Assembly (NCBI RefSeq): GCF_040954835.1
Contig: NC_090700.1
Location: 27,445,501 to 27,509,500 of the forward strand
Length of the DNA: 64,000 bases
DNA from: Lepisosteus oculatus
Taxonomy: Eukaryota > Chordata > Actinopteri > Semionotiformes > Lepisosteidae
Reading direction: 5' to 3'
Position 1 is the stretch's first letter; every line of letters begins with the position of its first letter. This document shows positions 12,951 to 25,059 of this stretch, one piece after another. A program made the position numbers and the translations under genes. The notes beneath the pieces are model-generated. The model made no database searches. It was not told the origin of the DNA and saw only the letters and a list, made by a program, of their open reading frames with translations.

Positions 12951-14147
12951 ACATACTGGCTGCTATTCAACATTTTATTTAGGCATTTCAATTAGTAAAT
13001 CAACACCTTAATGCCAAATGTACTCAAAGCTGTGTCATTTATTGTTAAATTCAGAAATGTTGATTTAATGCATTCTGAATGAACCAGTAGAGGGCAGTCT
13101 CACTATTCTTAAAGGACCCAAGACCAGAGATCCTAGAGATGTACGACTGCTGCCATTCAGAACGTTCTAGGATTTAGAATTGGTGATGAATAAAAGTGCT
13201 TCACCTTCTTTTTAATCAGACAAAACACATACAATCTTGACACACAATGTATTAAAGTAACTTGTAAGTTGTAAGTTGTAATTTTTTAAACACCAAAGCA
13301 AATAGGGACAAGGGTGTATTTAGTAAGATTTTATATTTTTTAATGAAATACAGAAAAAGGAGTGAGTTTTAATGGTTTTATGGTTCTTTTGACTATGTGA
13401 GCAGTTGCCAAAAACAGTTCGGATGTATACCCCAAATGGGCACCGTATCCTGTGGGATACATTTTGTAAAATGGAAAATAAACACACAGTTTTGAAAAAA
13501 GGTATGTAATTGTGTTATTTGAGACAAAATACACTTGAAAAAAACAATTAAAAATTTTTTTTGTACTTGCCCATTAAAGGGTAAACTTCAATGTCTATGA
13601 TAAGAGTTGTTTTTAATTAATTTGAACTACTGTCAAATACATGTTAAATGCCATAAATTTAAAGCTTTCTATCTTAAACAAGTAGAACACTAGATAAGTG
13701 TTTAATTGTTTAAAGAAGATTTTATCATAGTTCTGTATGTTTTTTCATTTACATAATCCAACACTATTGGGCAATATAATTTCTGTGAAATGCAACAATT
13801 TTGGTATAATTCTGTGCCTTAGCAAAAATGACAATTACTGAAAATGAATGTGGTTTTTGTTATACAAAAGAAACATAAATAGTTGTTAATAGTTTATATA
13901 TATGTTATACTGTATAGTTATAATATATATTATATTTTTAATATTATATATTTTATATAGTCTATATAAAATCATAAAAAAAGTTTTTAGAAGAGGTTAA
14001 AAATGTACAGATAAATGTCTGAAACATTAAAATAATTTTTGACAAGATTTTTTTATAATTACTTTCAACAATTAAATGGTATTAATATTAACTTATAAAA
14101 TACTGATGTGGAGTATGGAGCCCTTGAAATAAGTTAGTACATTAATT
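12951..14147. other. AT-rich spacer
   Basis: Apart from the CTCF-like site at 13084 it holds low-complexity A/T sequence, densest at 13890-13970 (TATATA runs). No gene seen. Confidence 0.5.
13084..13097 (+). promoter_or_regulatory. CTCF core motif match
   Basis: CCAGTAGAGGGCAG fits the 14-base CTCF core CCASYAGRKGGCRS at every position. It lies in non-repetitive-looking DNA. Occupancy cannot be judged from sequence. Confidence 0.5.
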
Positions 14148-14930
14148 AGAGCTGGGCCATATGGCCAAAAACATTATCACGATAAAAATTTTCATATCAG
14201 TCGATATCGATAATTATCACGATAAATGTCAAATCATTATTTCTTTCAAGTTTAAAGGCAGAGTTTTTCTCCTGAGTGAAAGTTGAAGAAACAAGACAGT
14301 TAATTGGTAAATTAAACAACTCTTTATTTTAAGAACACAACAAACACTTGCCAAACAGCAGAAACATTAAACAAATCTGAGGTAGAGAGTATTCAAGTCT
14401 TTTTTATGTCAAAATATGCATGAGTAAAATTTACAAAATAAATATCTTAATAGAAAAATTAAAAATTAAAAAGGATGTGCAGTCAGTGCAAAATGTTTCC
14501 GACCAGGTAGCTCATATCTGGGGTCAAGGACTCTTGAATGAATCCCTCATTTTCGACAGTGCTAATGGGAAGCATGTCTTTTGCAATGCAATATGCAACT
14601 GTATTTGTGATGTCTTTATGTCTTTTCGTTTTTTTTTCATAAGGCACGGTGCTCGAAAATGATGCTACTATGGTTTGCTGCTGTGTAGTCACACTGAATA
14701 GTGGCCTGGTGCTTATAGATGGTCCCCTTCTACTAACAACACTAGTTTGTGACTGTAATTTTTTACTTTCTGCGTGTTCTAACAGGTCATGTTGTTTTAA
14801 ATGGTGAAATAGGTTCGTGGTGTCGCCTGTTTTGCTGGCACGGATCTGCGGCACAGTTTGCAGTGCACGCTGCTCTGTTTTATGTCTGATCGTAAAAAGC
14901 GAAAATATCTTCAAATTACCTAAGTTGAAT
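14148..14930 (-). pseudogene. Decayed hAT (ZBED-type) transposon, 5' part of transposase
   Basis: The minus-strand frame 14483-14914 includes TGDTTNLFHHLKQHDLLEHA, then YEKKTKRHKDITNTVAYCIA and KDMLPISTVENEGF, as in ZBED-like hAT transposases. The CxxC half of the BED zinc finger (HCKLCRRSVPAK) is in another frame, so there is a frameshift inside the finger. The + strand left part (GCTGGGCCATATGGCC, TCGATATCGATAATTATC) resembles the terminal region of this family. The catalytic domain is absent. Confidence 0.72.
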
Positions 14931-15690
14931 GACCTTTTCTGTCGACGATGTCATCTTCCTTCAAGCTGGTCATTGGCAGCACTACATTTACTGAAAATAA
15001 TAGAAAATGAAAACCAGATAAATCAAAATACAGGTATGTATATGGCTATTTTCCCCTTTACCCACAATTTCACTTTTTTAATCAGAAAAAGGAATAAAAG
15101 TGAATAGTGTTAATGCTAATAACATTTCATTTCACACCACTTCTGAGATAAAGCTGTTTGTCGCAATGGAAGAACAGAAGTTATCTCTTCTTATATTGCT
15201 CTACCTGAATTTGGCTGGTAACACAGTCCCATCATGGTCTATATTTATATGACTCTGATATCTAACTCCCCGGCTGGTTTCTGAATCCCCTAGAATAGCC
15301 CAGTCATGCAAAGAATGATTAGACTAGTAATCCACAAAATCCATCAGTGCCAATCGTCTTTCTTCAGACTGCAGAATAGTAAGAGGAATCATTGTAGAGT
15401 TATGCAAGCAGGAGGCTTCTGTGTCCTTGTGGTCTTGTGGCCTTGTGGCTTATTTTGTGTAAATGAAAAGGAGGTAAGTATAGCAGAGTGAAACAAAAAC
15501 GAATATACAAATAACACAATATAGAAGTAACTGAAACATGATTCTCAGAGGATGACAAAGGTGAATCGAAAATTAATGCATGCAGTTTTTTCAGAAGACA
15601 GAAGAGATCGTGACGTGGGACTATATACTGTATAAACAATATCCTGAAAACTAGAGTACTGAAGAAACAGGCAAGGTTTCGAACCTGTAA
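14931..15690. other. Spacer, nothing recognised
   Basis: No family match, RNA gene or clear repeat boundary seen. A T-rich tract and short open frames only. Confidence 0.4.
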
Positions 15691-15719
15691 AGGCTTGATT
15701 GAAAACTAAAGACATACGA

Positions 15720-16800
15720 TGTGTAAATGGGCATAATTATCTTACTATAACATGAGATCAGGAAGGTGTGGATCAAAGGTGATGTTATGTTCTAGGGGAT
15801 TTCAACTTTCTGCAAATAAATTAAGATACAGAAATAGAAAACACAAAAAATAAATTGATATAATTGAAATGGTTTGACATAGGTTATAAAAGCACAACTA
15901 GGAAAGGTGATCTTATTGACCTAATCTTTTCAAACAACCAGGATATAGACATAAAAGGTCCACCACCAAATTGTGACTGTAATATGGTATCTATTTGTTG
16001 TATACTTTCAATGTCTAAAATGTTAGTCAACATTGAGGTTTATAATTTTAGAAAACAAGGCTATGAAAGAACGAGGCACAGAATGCAGGTAGTAAATTGA
16101 AAAAAAGATGAATACAGAGTCAAGAATGATGGTCATAGGTCAGCACATAACAAGGTTAGAAGCTTAAAACACAATTATGCCTAAAACAATGAAGTCCAAA
16201 CAATTTGGCTTAGTTTAAAAAAGATTGAAAAGAAAAATCAGAATGAAGAGAGCACTTTACATGCAGCATAAATGGCTCAGATTCAACAATAGAAAACACT
16301 TCAGGTGCAGTTAAAAAATATCCTAAAATGGCATTAGAGGCAAATTAAAATACGGTACAGGTACTATGAAAGTGGGACTGAGTAGATTATCAAAGGGAAT
16401 TAATAAAAGAAGAAAATAATATAAACATATGCTGAATGTATTGTATATAATGTAAACAATAATGCTGAATACTATATTAATATTTCACATTGGTTTTTAC
16501 AATCGAAAACATCAATAACATGCCACATATTATAGAACATGTTGGGTAGTTTTTCACATGACTGGCGCTGAGGTTCTATAGGGACTAGGACAGCAATAAA
16601 ACAATAAATTACCAGGTCCTGATTTCCTAGTCATATCCAAGGAAATGCAAATGGATCAAGAAATGTTTAGCGCAGTGGAATCTTCATCATCTTTTGGGGC
16701 CCAGCAACAAATGTAAGAAGACTTGCACAATAAGGATCTGTTTGTGGCCCTTGTTCTTCCTGAACTTTATTAATGATTATATTTCTGATAAAAAATAAAA
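15720..16800 (+). pseudogene. CR1-like LINE remnant (endonuclease to RT)
   Basis: The frame at 15864-16100 reads TRKGDLIDLIFSNNQDI, then PPNCDCNMVSI, matching the LDLIFSN...SDHNMV end of CR1-type endonucleases (SDH is degraded to CDC here). Just before it, TTCTAGGGGATTTCAACTTT is the GDFN block with a stop. Downstream, 16610-16640 gives GPDFLVISKEM and 16720-16820 scraps of the GPxLFxLxINDY and IQYAD regions. Multiple stops; not functional. Confidence 0.65.
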
Positions 16801-16994
16801 AAAATAATATAATTCAATATGCAGATACAAAAAGTAAGGATTGCTGGAAACAGAAATCAGACAAAGTATCTACTGTACAAAGACTTGGACACAATCATGG
16901 AGTGGAAAGATTTACCAAATGTAGATTAAGATTGGTGGTATGGTAGAATGGGCTCAATTCCTTGGGTGCTGTCTGTATGTATGTTTTCTAAGTT

Positions 16995-17215
16995 TGAAAC
17001 TAGGTGCTCCAGTTTCCTCCCACAGTCAAAACACATACTGGCAGATTTTGGGAAAAATTGGTCCTGGTGTGTGTGTGAGTCTGTTTGTGCCATGTGATAG
17101 ATTGGTGCCTCTTAAAGAGTATCCTTCCTTGTGGCTGTTTCTTCCCAGAATAGCTCTGGCTCCCCCACAACCCTGTATTTGATGAAGAGGTAAGAAATGG
17201 ATGGATGGAAGTGCA
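16995..17215 (+). repeat. GTTTGCATGTTCT-type repeat, 3' part
   Basis: AGGTGCTCCAGTTTCCTCCC ACAGTC, then GTGCCATGTGATAGATTGG and TCTGGCTCCCCCACAACCCTG TAT, ending in an ATGGATGG run: the 3' blocks of a very common fish interspersed repeat. Confidence 0.65.
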
Positions 17216-17707
17216 AAGTGATCCACACAAGACCACTGTTATAATTCACCCAAATAAAATATTCTTACCTGCACTAACATCATCAAGATAAAGAAGATGC
17301 AATGGTAAAGTTAATTTTGTGACTTTGTTTAATGTGTAATGTTTGTGACTAAGCTTTCGTTTAGAAAATGTCTTGTATCTTGTGTTTTGTGTAGCTGGTG
17401 GAGAACTCAAGGGGTCACAGCTTTTATGAAATTTTATCTTTGCATCCATATAAAAATGAGTTCAGAGTATAGTGACAACATAGGTGCAGTATGTAAGAAA
17501 AGGTGCAGGAGCATTAACAATAGTAGTCATCTATTTCTTAAGGTACAGTCATATAAGGGAGCATTTTATTTTATTTTTTTTAAGTTTAAAATGTTGCTTA
17601 GAATGCATTAAATGATCTCATCATAAACAAAATGTTATGTCAATATAAAAGTGAGTGATATTTTTAACTGTTTTCCAACATCTTATTCCTTGAGTATTTT
17701 TTGGTAT

Positions 17708-17870
17708 TTACAGTGATGAAAAAACCCTTCTTACAAGACATTTTATTTTCAGATTGTTAAAGGAGATGTGAGGCATGATCGAAAGGAGGAAGGGGAGAGT
17801 GTTCCAGATTGTATTAGTTAGATAGGGAGAACTATGAAGTAGTGTATTACACAGTAGGTGTGGTTTTGAT
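17708..17870 (-). pseudogene. LINE reverse-transcriptase C-terminal fragment
   Basis: A minus-strand frame with SSPYLTNTIWNTLPFLLS followed by FNNLKIKCLVRRVF resembles the AxxxWNSLP...FKxxLKxxLF end of L2/I-type LINE ORF2. No other domains. Confidence 0.45.
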
Positions 17871-17929
17871 TTCCAGTTTCTAATGTAGGTTTGTGAAGAT
17901 TTTCTTACAATTTTAGGTGTTTTGTTCAA

Positions 17930-19450
17930 ATTCTTTTGAGTTAAGTATGTTGATATTGCTACTGATTAGGTACTAGGTGGTACAATGATGGACTGATCAA
18001 TTTTTAGAGTACTGTAGGTAGATTTTAATTTTTTAAAGCGAAGAAGTCAAAGTATTTGGTGTGTTGAATGGTATGCATATTTTGAATTAGTAATGGTCAA
18101 CTATATTTCTGTACTTTTTTTCTTTGTGTGTGGGAGATCAGAGGTTCCTTGTTTTGCCATTTTTAGACAGATCCCAAACCCCTCCCCACACTTTTATAAG
18201 GGTCTTGTGCAATATTTATGAAAATCTTTCATGCTTCTCTGTCTATGCCAATAGCTTTTGATATGCCTTCTCATTATAATGCAATTAAGATATTTGTGGA
18301 AAGAATAATTAGGCATATGATGTTGATTGTTTCTCTGAATGTAGGAAACTCTTTGTTTGGGGCAACCAGTGTTTGTGGTGAAGGGTCTTGAGATAAATGG
18401 TTGTAGCAAAGGAAAATGCTATACATCCTGACCTCATGAATAGTCACTGAGACCTCATGGCTGATTGCCCTCGATCATGGCTGTTATGGCTGCTATGGTG
18501 TTTTACTATCACCTTGAGAAGCCCACCAGATTACAATGTCAGGGCTGTAGAGCAGAGGAAGATATACATCATCTCCTATGGGGACGTTCAGCTGCAATTA
18601 CATTCTGGAAGACAGCTTACCCTGGTGCAGTACAGAGTGGTTACTGCTATGACTCCAGCAGTACCATGGGCATATTTGTGCACTACTTTGATTTGGTTAT
18701 AAGTTTTGAGAGGTATAAGAACATGCTTGTTTTTAAATAAAGAGGTGCGTTATTTAAACTATATGGGACTGTGGATTTTAAGAAACTACGTTCACAGGGC
18801 CTGCAGGAGAGCGGGATTGAAGGAGGTGAAGAAGACTTAGAAATTCAAGGACTGGCCTGGTGGGATCTGTGGGTCTGAGAATATTGGCAGAGATTTTGGC
18901 AATTGTACATTGTGTCAGGCTGCAGGCTCTTCGTGGGGACGTTCTCTGGAGTGATCTCTTTTTTCTGTTTTATGATTCTTTGGCTCTTGGATACTTTGCA
19001 TGGTTTATGGCTGGTTATTTTGTTTTGCTACGGTGGTGTTCTAGATTTATATACTTTTATTTAAACAAACTTTGCAAGGCTTTTAAGTTTGATTTTATAT
19101 TTGCCAAAGAAGCAATGGCACCATGCTCTGAAGCAGGAGTCCTGCAGTGTGATTTATAAGTGCTGTGAAAAGTCCTTCAGCAGTACCTCTTGGCCAGGGC
19201 TGGTGATGACAGATTTGTGTGTTGGCCTGGAGTAGCATTTGTTTGGGCCCCTTTACTGTGTGTAAACCTAGTTCTAGCTAAATGTGACTTAGACATTCCT
19301 GGAGACAGTCTGACAGATTTCCATTATATTCTGACTCACATCTAAGCTGCAATGTTCTGCCTCTGTTATTGTATTATTCTAACATTTGGCATATATTTTG
19401 CACTTCCATCTGTTCATTGCATCGGCCTGTGAATCTATGTGAATCTATGA
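17930..19450. other. Spacer, nothing recognised
   Basis: 18430-19160 is less AT-rich and has overlapping + frames (18457-18702, 18465-18740, 18860-19159) without family resemblance. It may be an unrecognised old repeat. Confidence 0.4.
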
Positions 19451-19454
19451 GTTT

Positions 19455-19482
19455 TAATAATAATAATAATAATAATAATAAT
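19455..19482 (+). repeat. (TAA)n microsatellite
   Basis: About nine uninterrupted TAA units directly before a TTGCTTACACTTATATAGCG block, the usual junction of this repeat family. Confidence 0.9.
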
Positions 19483-20015
19483 TGCTTACACTTATATAGC
19501 GCTTTTCTGGACACTCCATTCAAAGCGCTTTACAGGTAATGGGAACTCCCCTCCACCACCACCAATGTGCAGCATCCACCTGGATGATGCGACGGCAGCC
19601 ATAGTGCGCCAGAACACTCACCACACATCAGGTATCAGTGGGGAGGAGAGCAGAGTAATGAAGCCAATTCATAGATGGGGATTATTAGCAGGCCATGATT
19701 GGTAAGGGCCAATGGGGAATTTGGCCAGGACGCCGGGGTTACAGCCCTACTCTTTTCAAGAAACGCCCTAGGATTTTTAATGACCACAGAGAGTCAGGAC
19801 TTCGGTTTTACATCTCATCCGAAGGACGGTGCCTGTTTATAGTATAGTGTCCCCGTCACTATACTGGGGCATTAGGACCCACATGGACCACAGGGTGAGC
19901 ACCCCCTGCTGGTCCCACTAACACCTCTTCCAGTAGCAACCTTAGTTTTCCCCAGGAGGCTCACACCTGCTTAGCTTCAGTGGGTTGCCAGTTGTGAGTT
20001 GCAGGGGTGATATGG
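19483..20015 (+). repeat. High-copy SINE-like repeat, near full length
   Basis: Starts ATTGCTTACACTTATATAGC GCTTTTC; continues CAAAGCGCTTTACAGGTAAT, GGCCAGGACGCCGGGGTTAC, ACTATACTGGGGCATTAGGA; ends TGGGTTGCCAGTTGTGAGTT. Shared with 12506-12950 and a 5' scrap at 20250-20277. No coding capacity. It carries a CTCF-like core at 19899-19912. Confidence 0.75.
19899..19912 (-). promoter_or_regulatory. CTCF-like core inside the repeat
   Basis: The minus strand reads CCAGCAGGGGGTGC, 13 of 14 positions of CCASYAGRKGGCRS. The matching place in the 12506-12950 copy is mutated. Confidence 0.4.
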
Positions 20016-21814
20016 CTGCTGGCTAGTACTGGCTAGTTTTGTTGCACGAAGAATATCTCAGTTTTTTCATTTATTATGTGGCATCTGGTTTTGCACAGAA
20101 AGAGAAACTTAATTGTAGGTTGTATTAAATTTAGTTTAGAAGGTGGCTTATCTCTTATTTTGGCCTCTGTAGGCATTAATTAAGATTCAAATACTTGGTA
20201 GATGTCTGGGGTTGCCCTGGTGGTCTAGATGTAGGTCTCTGAAATGCTTTAATAATAATAATTGCTTACACTTATAGTCAGTACAGATGGAAGATAATAC
20301 ACAAAAGTATACACAGCTTCAGCAGTTATAGCACATTGTATGAAATAAAATGTGTTACTGTTAACTTTTCTGTGTTGAGTGTGTAACTCCCACACTGTCC
20401 AATTATCTGTAGTTCTGTGATTGTTTTGAAGGGTCAAACCCTAATATTGCCCACTTCCACCTACATATAAATATTACATTTCTACCTTATGTATGAGTTT
20501 TGTTTTAGCCCAAGACAAACCTTATTATGCAACTCTGTGGCTTCCCATTTTGCTTCTGCCTGCTCAAAGAAAACCAAATTCCAATGCTCCCACTGAGTCA
20601 GCAAGCCACAAAACTCCAGCATATTTGAAAGCTCAAGTATCTCAGTGGTTGGTGTTGCCATGCTGACCTCCCATCTATCTATATCCACCCACAGCAATTC
20701 TCTCACAACTCTTCCAGCAGCTGAATCTGTCTTCAGTCCCAAGTCTCTTCTTCAAGTTTCTCCCAAGTGACCTACAGCAGTTACACCTCGGAAACAACCT
20801 GCTCATCGAAGTTTCCACAGTTCCTTCTTCATTGATCTGTCCTGATGACACCATGCCTCTACAGTCATGCCATTATGGCCCTTTTCAGTCCTGTTCCCAA
20901 TACCCATCCTTTCTCTCTCAATACCCATCCTTTCTCTAACTCTTCCAGCTGTTCCCACAGTGAATAAAAAAAAAAACTGGCAAAATAAAATATTTAATGT
21001 CAAAGAATAATATTCTGCACTTCCTGTTGCCAGAGACCAACCTTACTGCAAAACATTCCATGATTTCTTATTCTTACACATGCTTGTAGGAAACCAAACT
21101 CCTGCACTTCTTCCGACTTAGCAAGCCACTGAAATCCAGCCCAATTTGAAAACAATTTTAAAAAGACAGAAAAAAGTAAATGCAAAAAAAAAGTGCAAGT
21201 GTCCCAGTGGTCTGTTTCTTTCATTTCCCATATTCACCTTTTTACTCTGTCCACAGGAGCCTGCCTGGCTGCTGATGCTTGCTCTGCAGCTCCACCCATG
21301 TTAGGTTTTCACAACCCTTACCACCTGAGATGGCAATGGGGCTCCCTTTCTTTCCTATTAGCAGTCAAGATGTGGTGATCTCAGCATACCGACTCCTTCT
21401 GCATCTACTACCTTTGGCTCAGGCCACTGTTTGGACTCCCTTCTTTCAGGTACATCTGCAGAAGCATCAGGTCCCTTTTGCATCTAGTTCCATCCCTCCC
21501 CACCCTGCACCTAGGGCCACATCTACCTACATCAGCAGAATTATCAGGCAACTCTCACCTTCAGCTCCGCAACCCTACCCTTTGCCTTGACCTGCCACCA
21601 ACTTGCATCAATGGAATCATTGCTCATTTCCTTCCACTGTTCCACTGTATGTAACATATGTAACACTTTCAAAAAATGTAATTTCACATCTGTCAACACT
21701 AAAGGATAAAAATAAATAAATAACATCAATTTCAAGAAGTACTCTCTATAACACCGTGATGCAAGGAGAGGTTCCATCGGCTGTTCAAGTGGCCACAGAT
21801 TTCTCCAGAACCTG
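20016..21814. other. Spacer with a duplicated segment
   Basis: 20250-20277 repeats the ATTGCTTACACTTATAG start of the family above. Segments 20560-20640 and 21085-21165 are similar (AAACCAAA..., GTCAGCAAGCCAC/TTAGCAAGCCACTGAA, CCAGC...TTTGAAA), pointing to an old local duplication. No gene. Confidence 0.45.
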
Positions 21815-21900
21815 AGGAAGCTCACTAATGAGAAGGGATAGAGGCTAGAACAGGTCTTCAACACAGATGAAACAGGCTTGTTCTGGAAGATAATGCTCAT
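21815..21900 (+). pseudogene. pogo/Tigger-type transposase scrap
   Basis: Around 21850-21890 a frame reads GLEQVFNTDETGLFW (preceding stop), matching the first catalytic-Asp block (xxVFNADETGLFWK) of Tigger/jerky-like DDE proteins. Nothing else of the gene is recognisable nearby. Confidence 0.6.
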
Positions 21901-22069
21901 GCTTCAGCTAGAGCATAGCGGAGAGGCAATCGTCAGGATTGAATGGGGTGAAGGATCTTGTGGCACATGGGAAAGCCAGGCTTTCTGTACATCTCTGCAA
22001 ACCCCAGGGAACAGCATAGCAAGAAAAAGAACCTCTAACCTCTTTGTTGAAAGTCAAAAGTTTTGTTGA

Positions 22070-24815
22070 ACATGTTTCATTCATTTTGTGCAGATCTAAG
22101 GGTAGAAGAGACTCACTTGCTAGCACAAATACTCAAATTTATCCTGAATCTTCAGATTTAAAATTCACAGCTTCACAGCCCCATCCCCATCCCACAACCT
22201 TTTTTTTCATATTGCCTCTCAACTCTATCCTGATGACTTATGCTTATAAATAATCAAATCCACAAATCCTTAAATCTTAGTGTACAGTACTTCTTGTGAT
22301 GGGTGGTTGGATCTTCACAACATTGGTCAATGATGGTAATGGAAATCTTACACTTATCATCATAAACATTAACTCAGGTGATTTTAAACTCATCAATATT
22401 AAAGGAAGCTATACCTTGTATAATATTCTAGGGACTTGCTTTTATAAATTTAAACTTTAAACTTTCTAATTAAACAAAATTATGATATCTCCAATATCAC
22501 CAAAACATACTGTAAATAAAAAAATACATACAGTAAACTAAAAAAAATCTTAGAACTCCAAATAAAAACATTTCTAAAACAATTTAAATAAAGTAAATTA
22601 ATTAAATAAATTATGTGATAAATTTGATCACCGGATTTTAAATAATATAACGATTTTCCTTTAGAAAACTCTGTCACAGGCTTGCAAGTAATTTTTATTA
22701 AAAGTTTGTTTTATTGTCTGTACTTACAGAGGTTTCTATAGGCTCTCATCAATTTCATCATGAAGCCAGATTTGCTTAATTAAAGTGGAAGAAAACAAAA
22801 AAAAAATATACGTATTACAAAACATGCTAAAAAATACAATACCAAATTGAACATCCTTCAGCACCAAACACAAAATGGAGTATGCAAAAACAGCCACTCC
22901 ATGTACAGTAGCTTGATCTTGCCCTGAACATGATATATCCAGTTATGCACAAAGTCTGGGTGCTGTTATGTTTGGTTCTGCCCATTTTTATATGGCAGGG
23001 TTCTCTGCTATGGCTGGCTGCAGAATAAAACAGTGTAATGAGACAAATGGCCAGACAGGTGCTGACTTTCACATACACCATTGTTAGATCCCTAGTTGAT
23101 GTTCCTGTGATGACAGACAACAGAAGAAAACCTATCTACTTGGCTCACAGAAATATTTTCCTTCCCATTCTGTCAATCTTTAAACACTTTCCAAACCACA
23201 ATGATCCCAGTGCTTCCAGAATGTTCTTTGGTATTAGCCTTTCCAACAGACGAACTCAGAGGATTTGTCTGAAATACAGTCTGCTTACAAAAAGCTGTTA
23301 TATAGACATAAAAAGTATTCTAATAGACAATTGTATTAAAAAACACTACCAGGACGACATTCAAGGATTTCTTGCTCCAGACCTTCCAAAACTATTTAAC
23401 TTATAAAGAAAAAATATTTATTACATTACTCTTATTTGTAACCAAGTTGCTTGTCATCCTGTATTTCAAAACCATCACATTCCCTCTTAAGTGTTTTTTA
23501 CATGAATAAATATTTAGCAAGTTCTATTCAGTTCTTATGTTAGTGCCTCTCTATTCCTGGCATTTATATGTATGTTTGGACCTTCCCAAAGTTCTATGTT
23601 TACAAACGCAACAAAGTATTTCAAAAGTATGCTTCTGTGCAACATTTTGTGGGAAGTAAAAAAATAGTCATTAAGAAGAGAGAATAGGGGGATGCATTAG
23701 TGAACAACTATGAAGAAAACTACTGTGAAATTGTGAAGGTGTTTATGTGTGTTGAAGTTTAGTAAAGGTTCATGTATGTGCTGGTCTTTTATTGGTCTAC
23801 TGTTCTGTACAAGGTTGCTGAAAATGTCAGCTGGTGTTTGTTTGAGGAGTCTAAGTTTAGGAGGCAGACCTCTGCCAGAATCCAAGCGAGAGTATGCCAT
23901 TCCTTTCAACAGTTCCATGGCTCTCGGTGGCCATCATAAATCTGTTAATTAAGGGCCCCTTGTTCTCTTGGGTTGGAGCATTCCTGCATCATATAGCAAT
24001 CTGATACCACAGTGATTACCAGGGCCACTGCCTCAGTTAATGCAGGGTTCTGTGGAGGTAATCTGAAGGCTGCAAGCTTAAGAATCAAGACTGGTGACCA
24101 TCCTGACCTCAGTTACTTTAGCAGACTGACAGGAACAGCTGGAGAAAGTATACTCACTGGTGGAAGACAAGGGAGACATTGCTTAATTTTAAATGTAAAT
24201 AATGCAAGCACCAGCTAAGAATTCTCCTACATAAGAAACATGTACACCTTCATTTCCCTATAAAATTACATTTGGTCAATTACAGCAAAGAAAACAAACA
24301 TCAAGATTTAAAAAATATTATGTTTAAGGAAGTATTTGCAAAGATCAACATAGACATCATATCACTTCTGAATGAATTGATTTGCTATAATGTCTTGTAA
24401 AGTGTTTCAGTCAATTGAAATCCTTGCAGGACTTCTTCTTACTACTTCTAAAGGACACAAATAGTCCAAAGGTTGGTGGTATCTGGATGCCAGAGTAGAT
24501 AGTTAACAGTGTTCTAATCTCAGGGCCCATTGCCCCAAAGTAAACTCAGTCAAACATTTTCTTTGCTTTCATGAGATATAGGCAAGAACATTTCTTTGTT
24601 ATCCATTGTATACAGAAGGAGATCCATGACTGGTTTTGGGATCCACTGTCTATGTACTGTAATTGTAACCTCAACTGAAAGAATAATATACTTAAATTGA
24701 TTTGTTCCATTTTTTCAGGACATCAAATGTTTCATTTTACTAATACGTATTATATTGATATGCTTTTCTACGTTTTAGCATTGTAACTCAAATTATTTCC
24801 AGCCATTTCTTAAAA
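22070..24815. other. AT-rich spacer, nothing recognised
   Basis: The longest frame (23038-23406, 122 codons, +) has no family resemblance, no plausible neighbours in frame and ordinary local composition. Confidence 0.45.
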
Positions 24816-24819
24816 GTGG

Positions 24820-25012
24820 TTGGATTTTGTGATTAACTACCTGGGGAGCCTGTTCCATATATCCAGAGTTCTTTGTGTAAAAACATGTTTCCTATTTTTA
24901 TCCTACATAAATTCCTGTTTAGTGCCTCATTGTGACCCGTGTTTTTATTTCACTACTGAGTGTGAAATGAGTCTCATGGATTAACCGTATCTCTGTCCCA
25001 TAGAATTTCTAT
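24820..25012 (-). repeat. CR1-like LINE fragment, antisense
   Basis: CTGGGGAGCCTGTTCCATAT, TTCTTTGTGTAAAAACATGT TTCC and CATTGTGACCCGTGTTTTTA TTTC follow the order of a common antisense CR1 segment in fish. Diverged. Confidence 0.45.
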
Positions 25013-25059
25013 ATTTATGTATATATGTATATGTATATATGTAGTACTGAGGAAAAAAA

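Noticed and set aside
23038..23406. 122-codon + strand open frame
   Set aside because: No family resemblance, no exon partners and no composition change; expected by chance in 64 kb.
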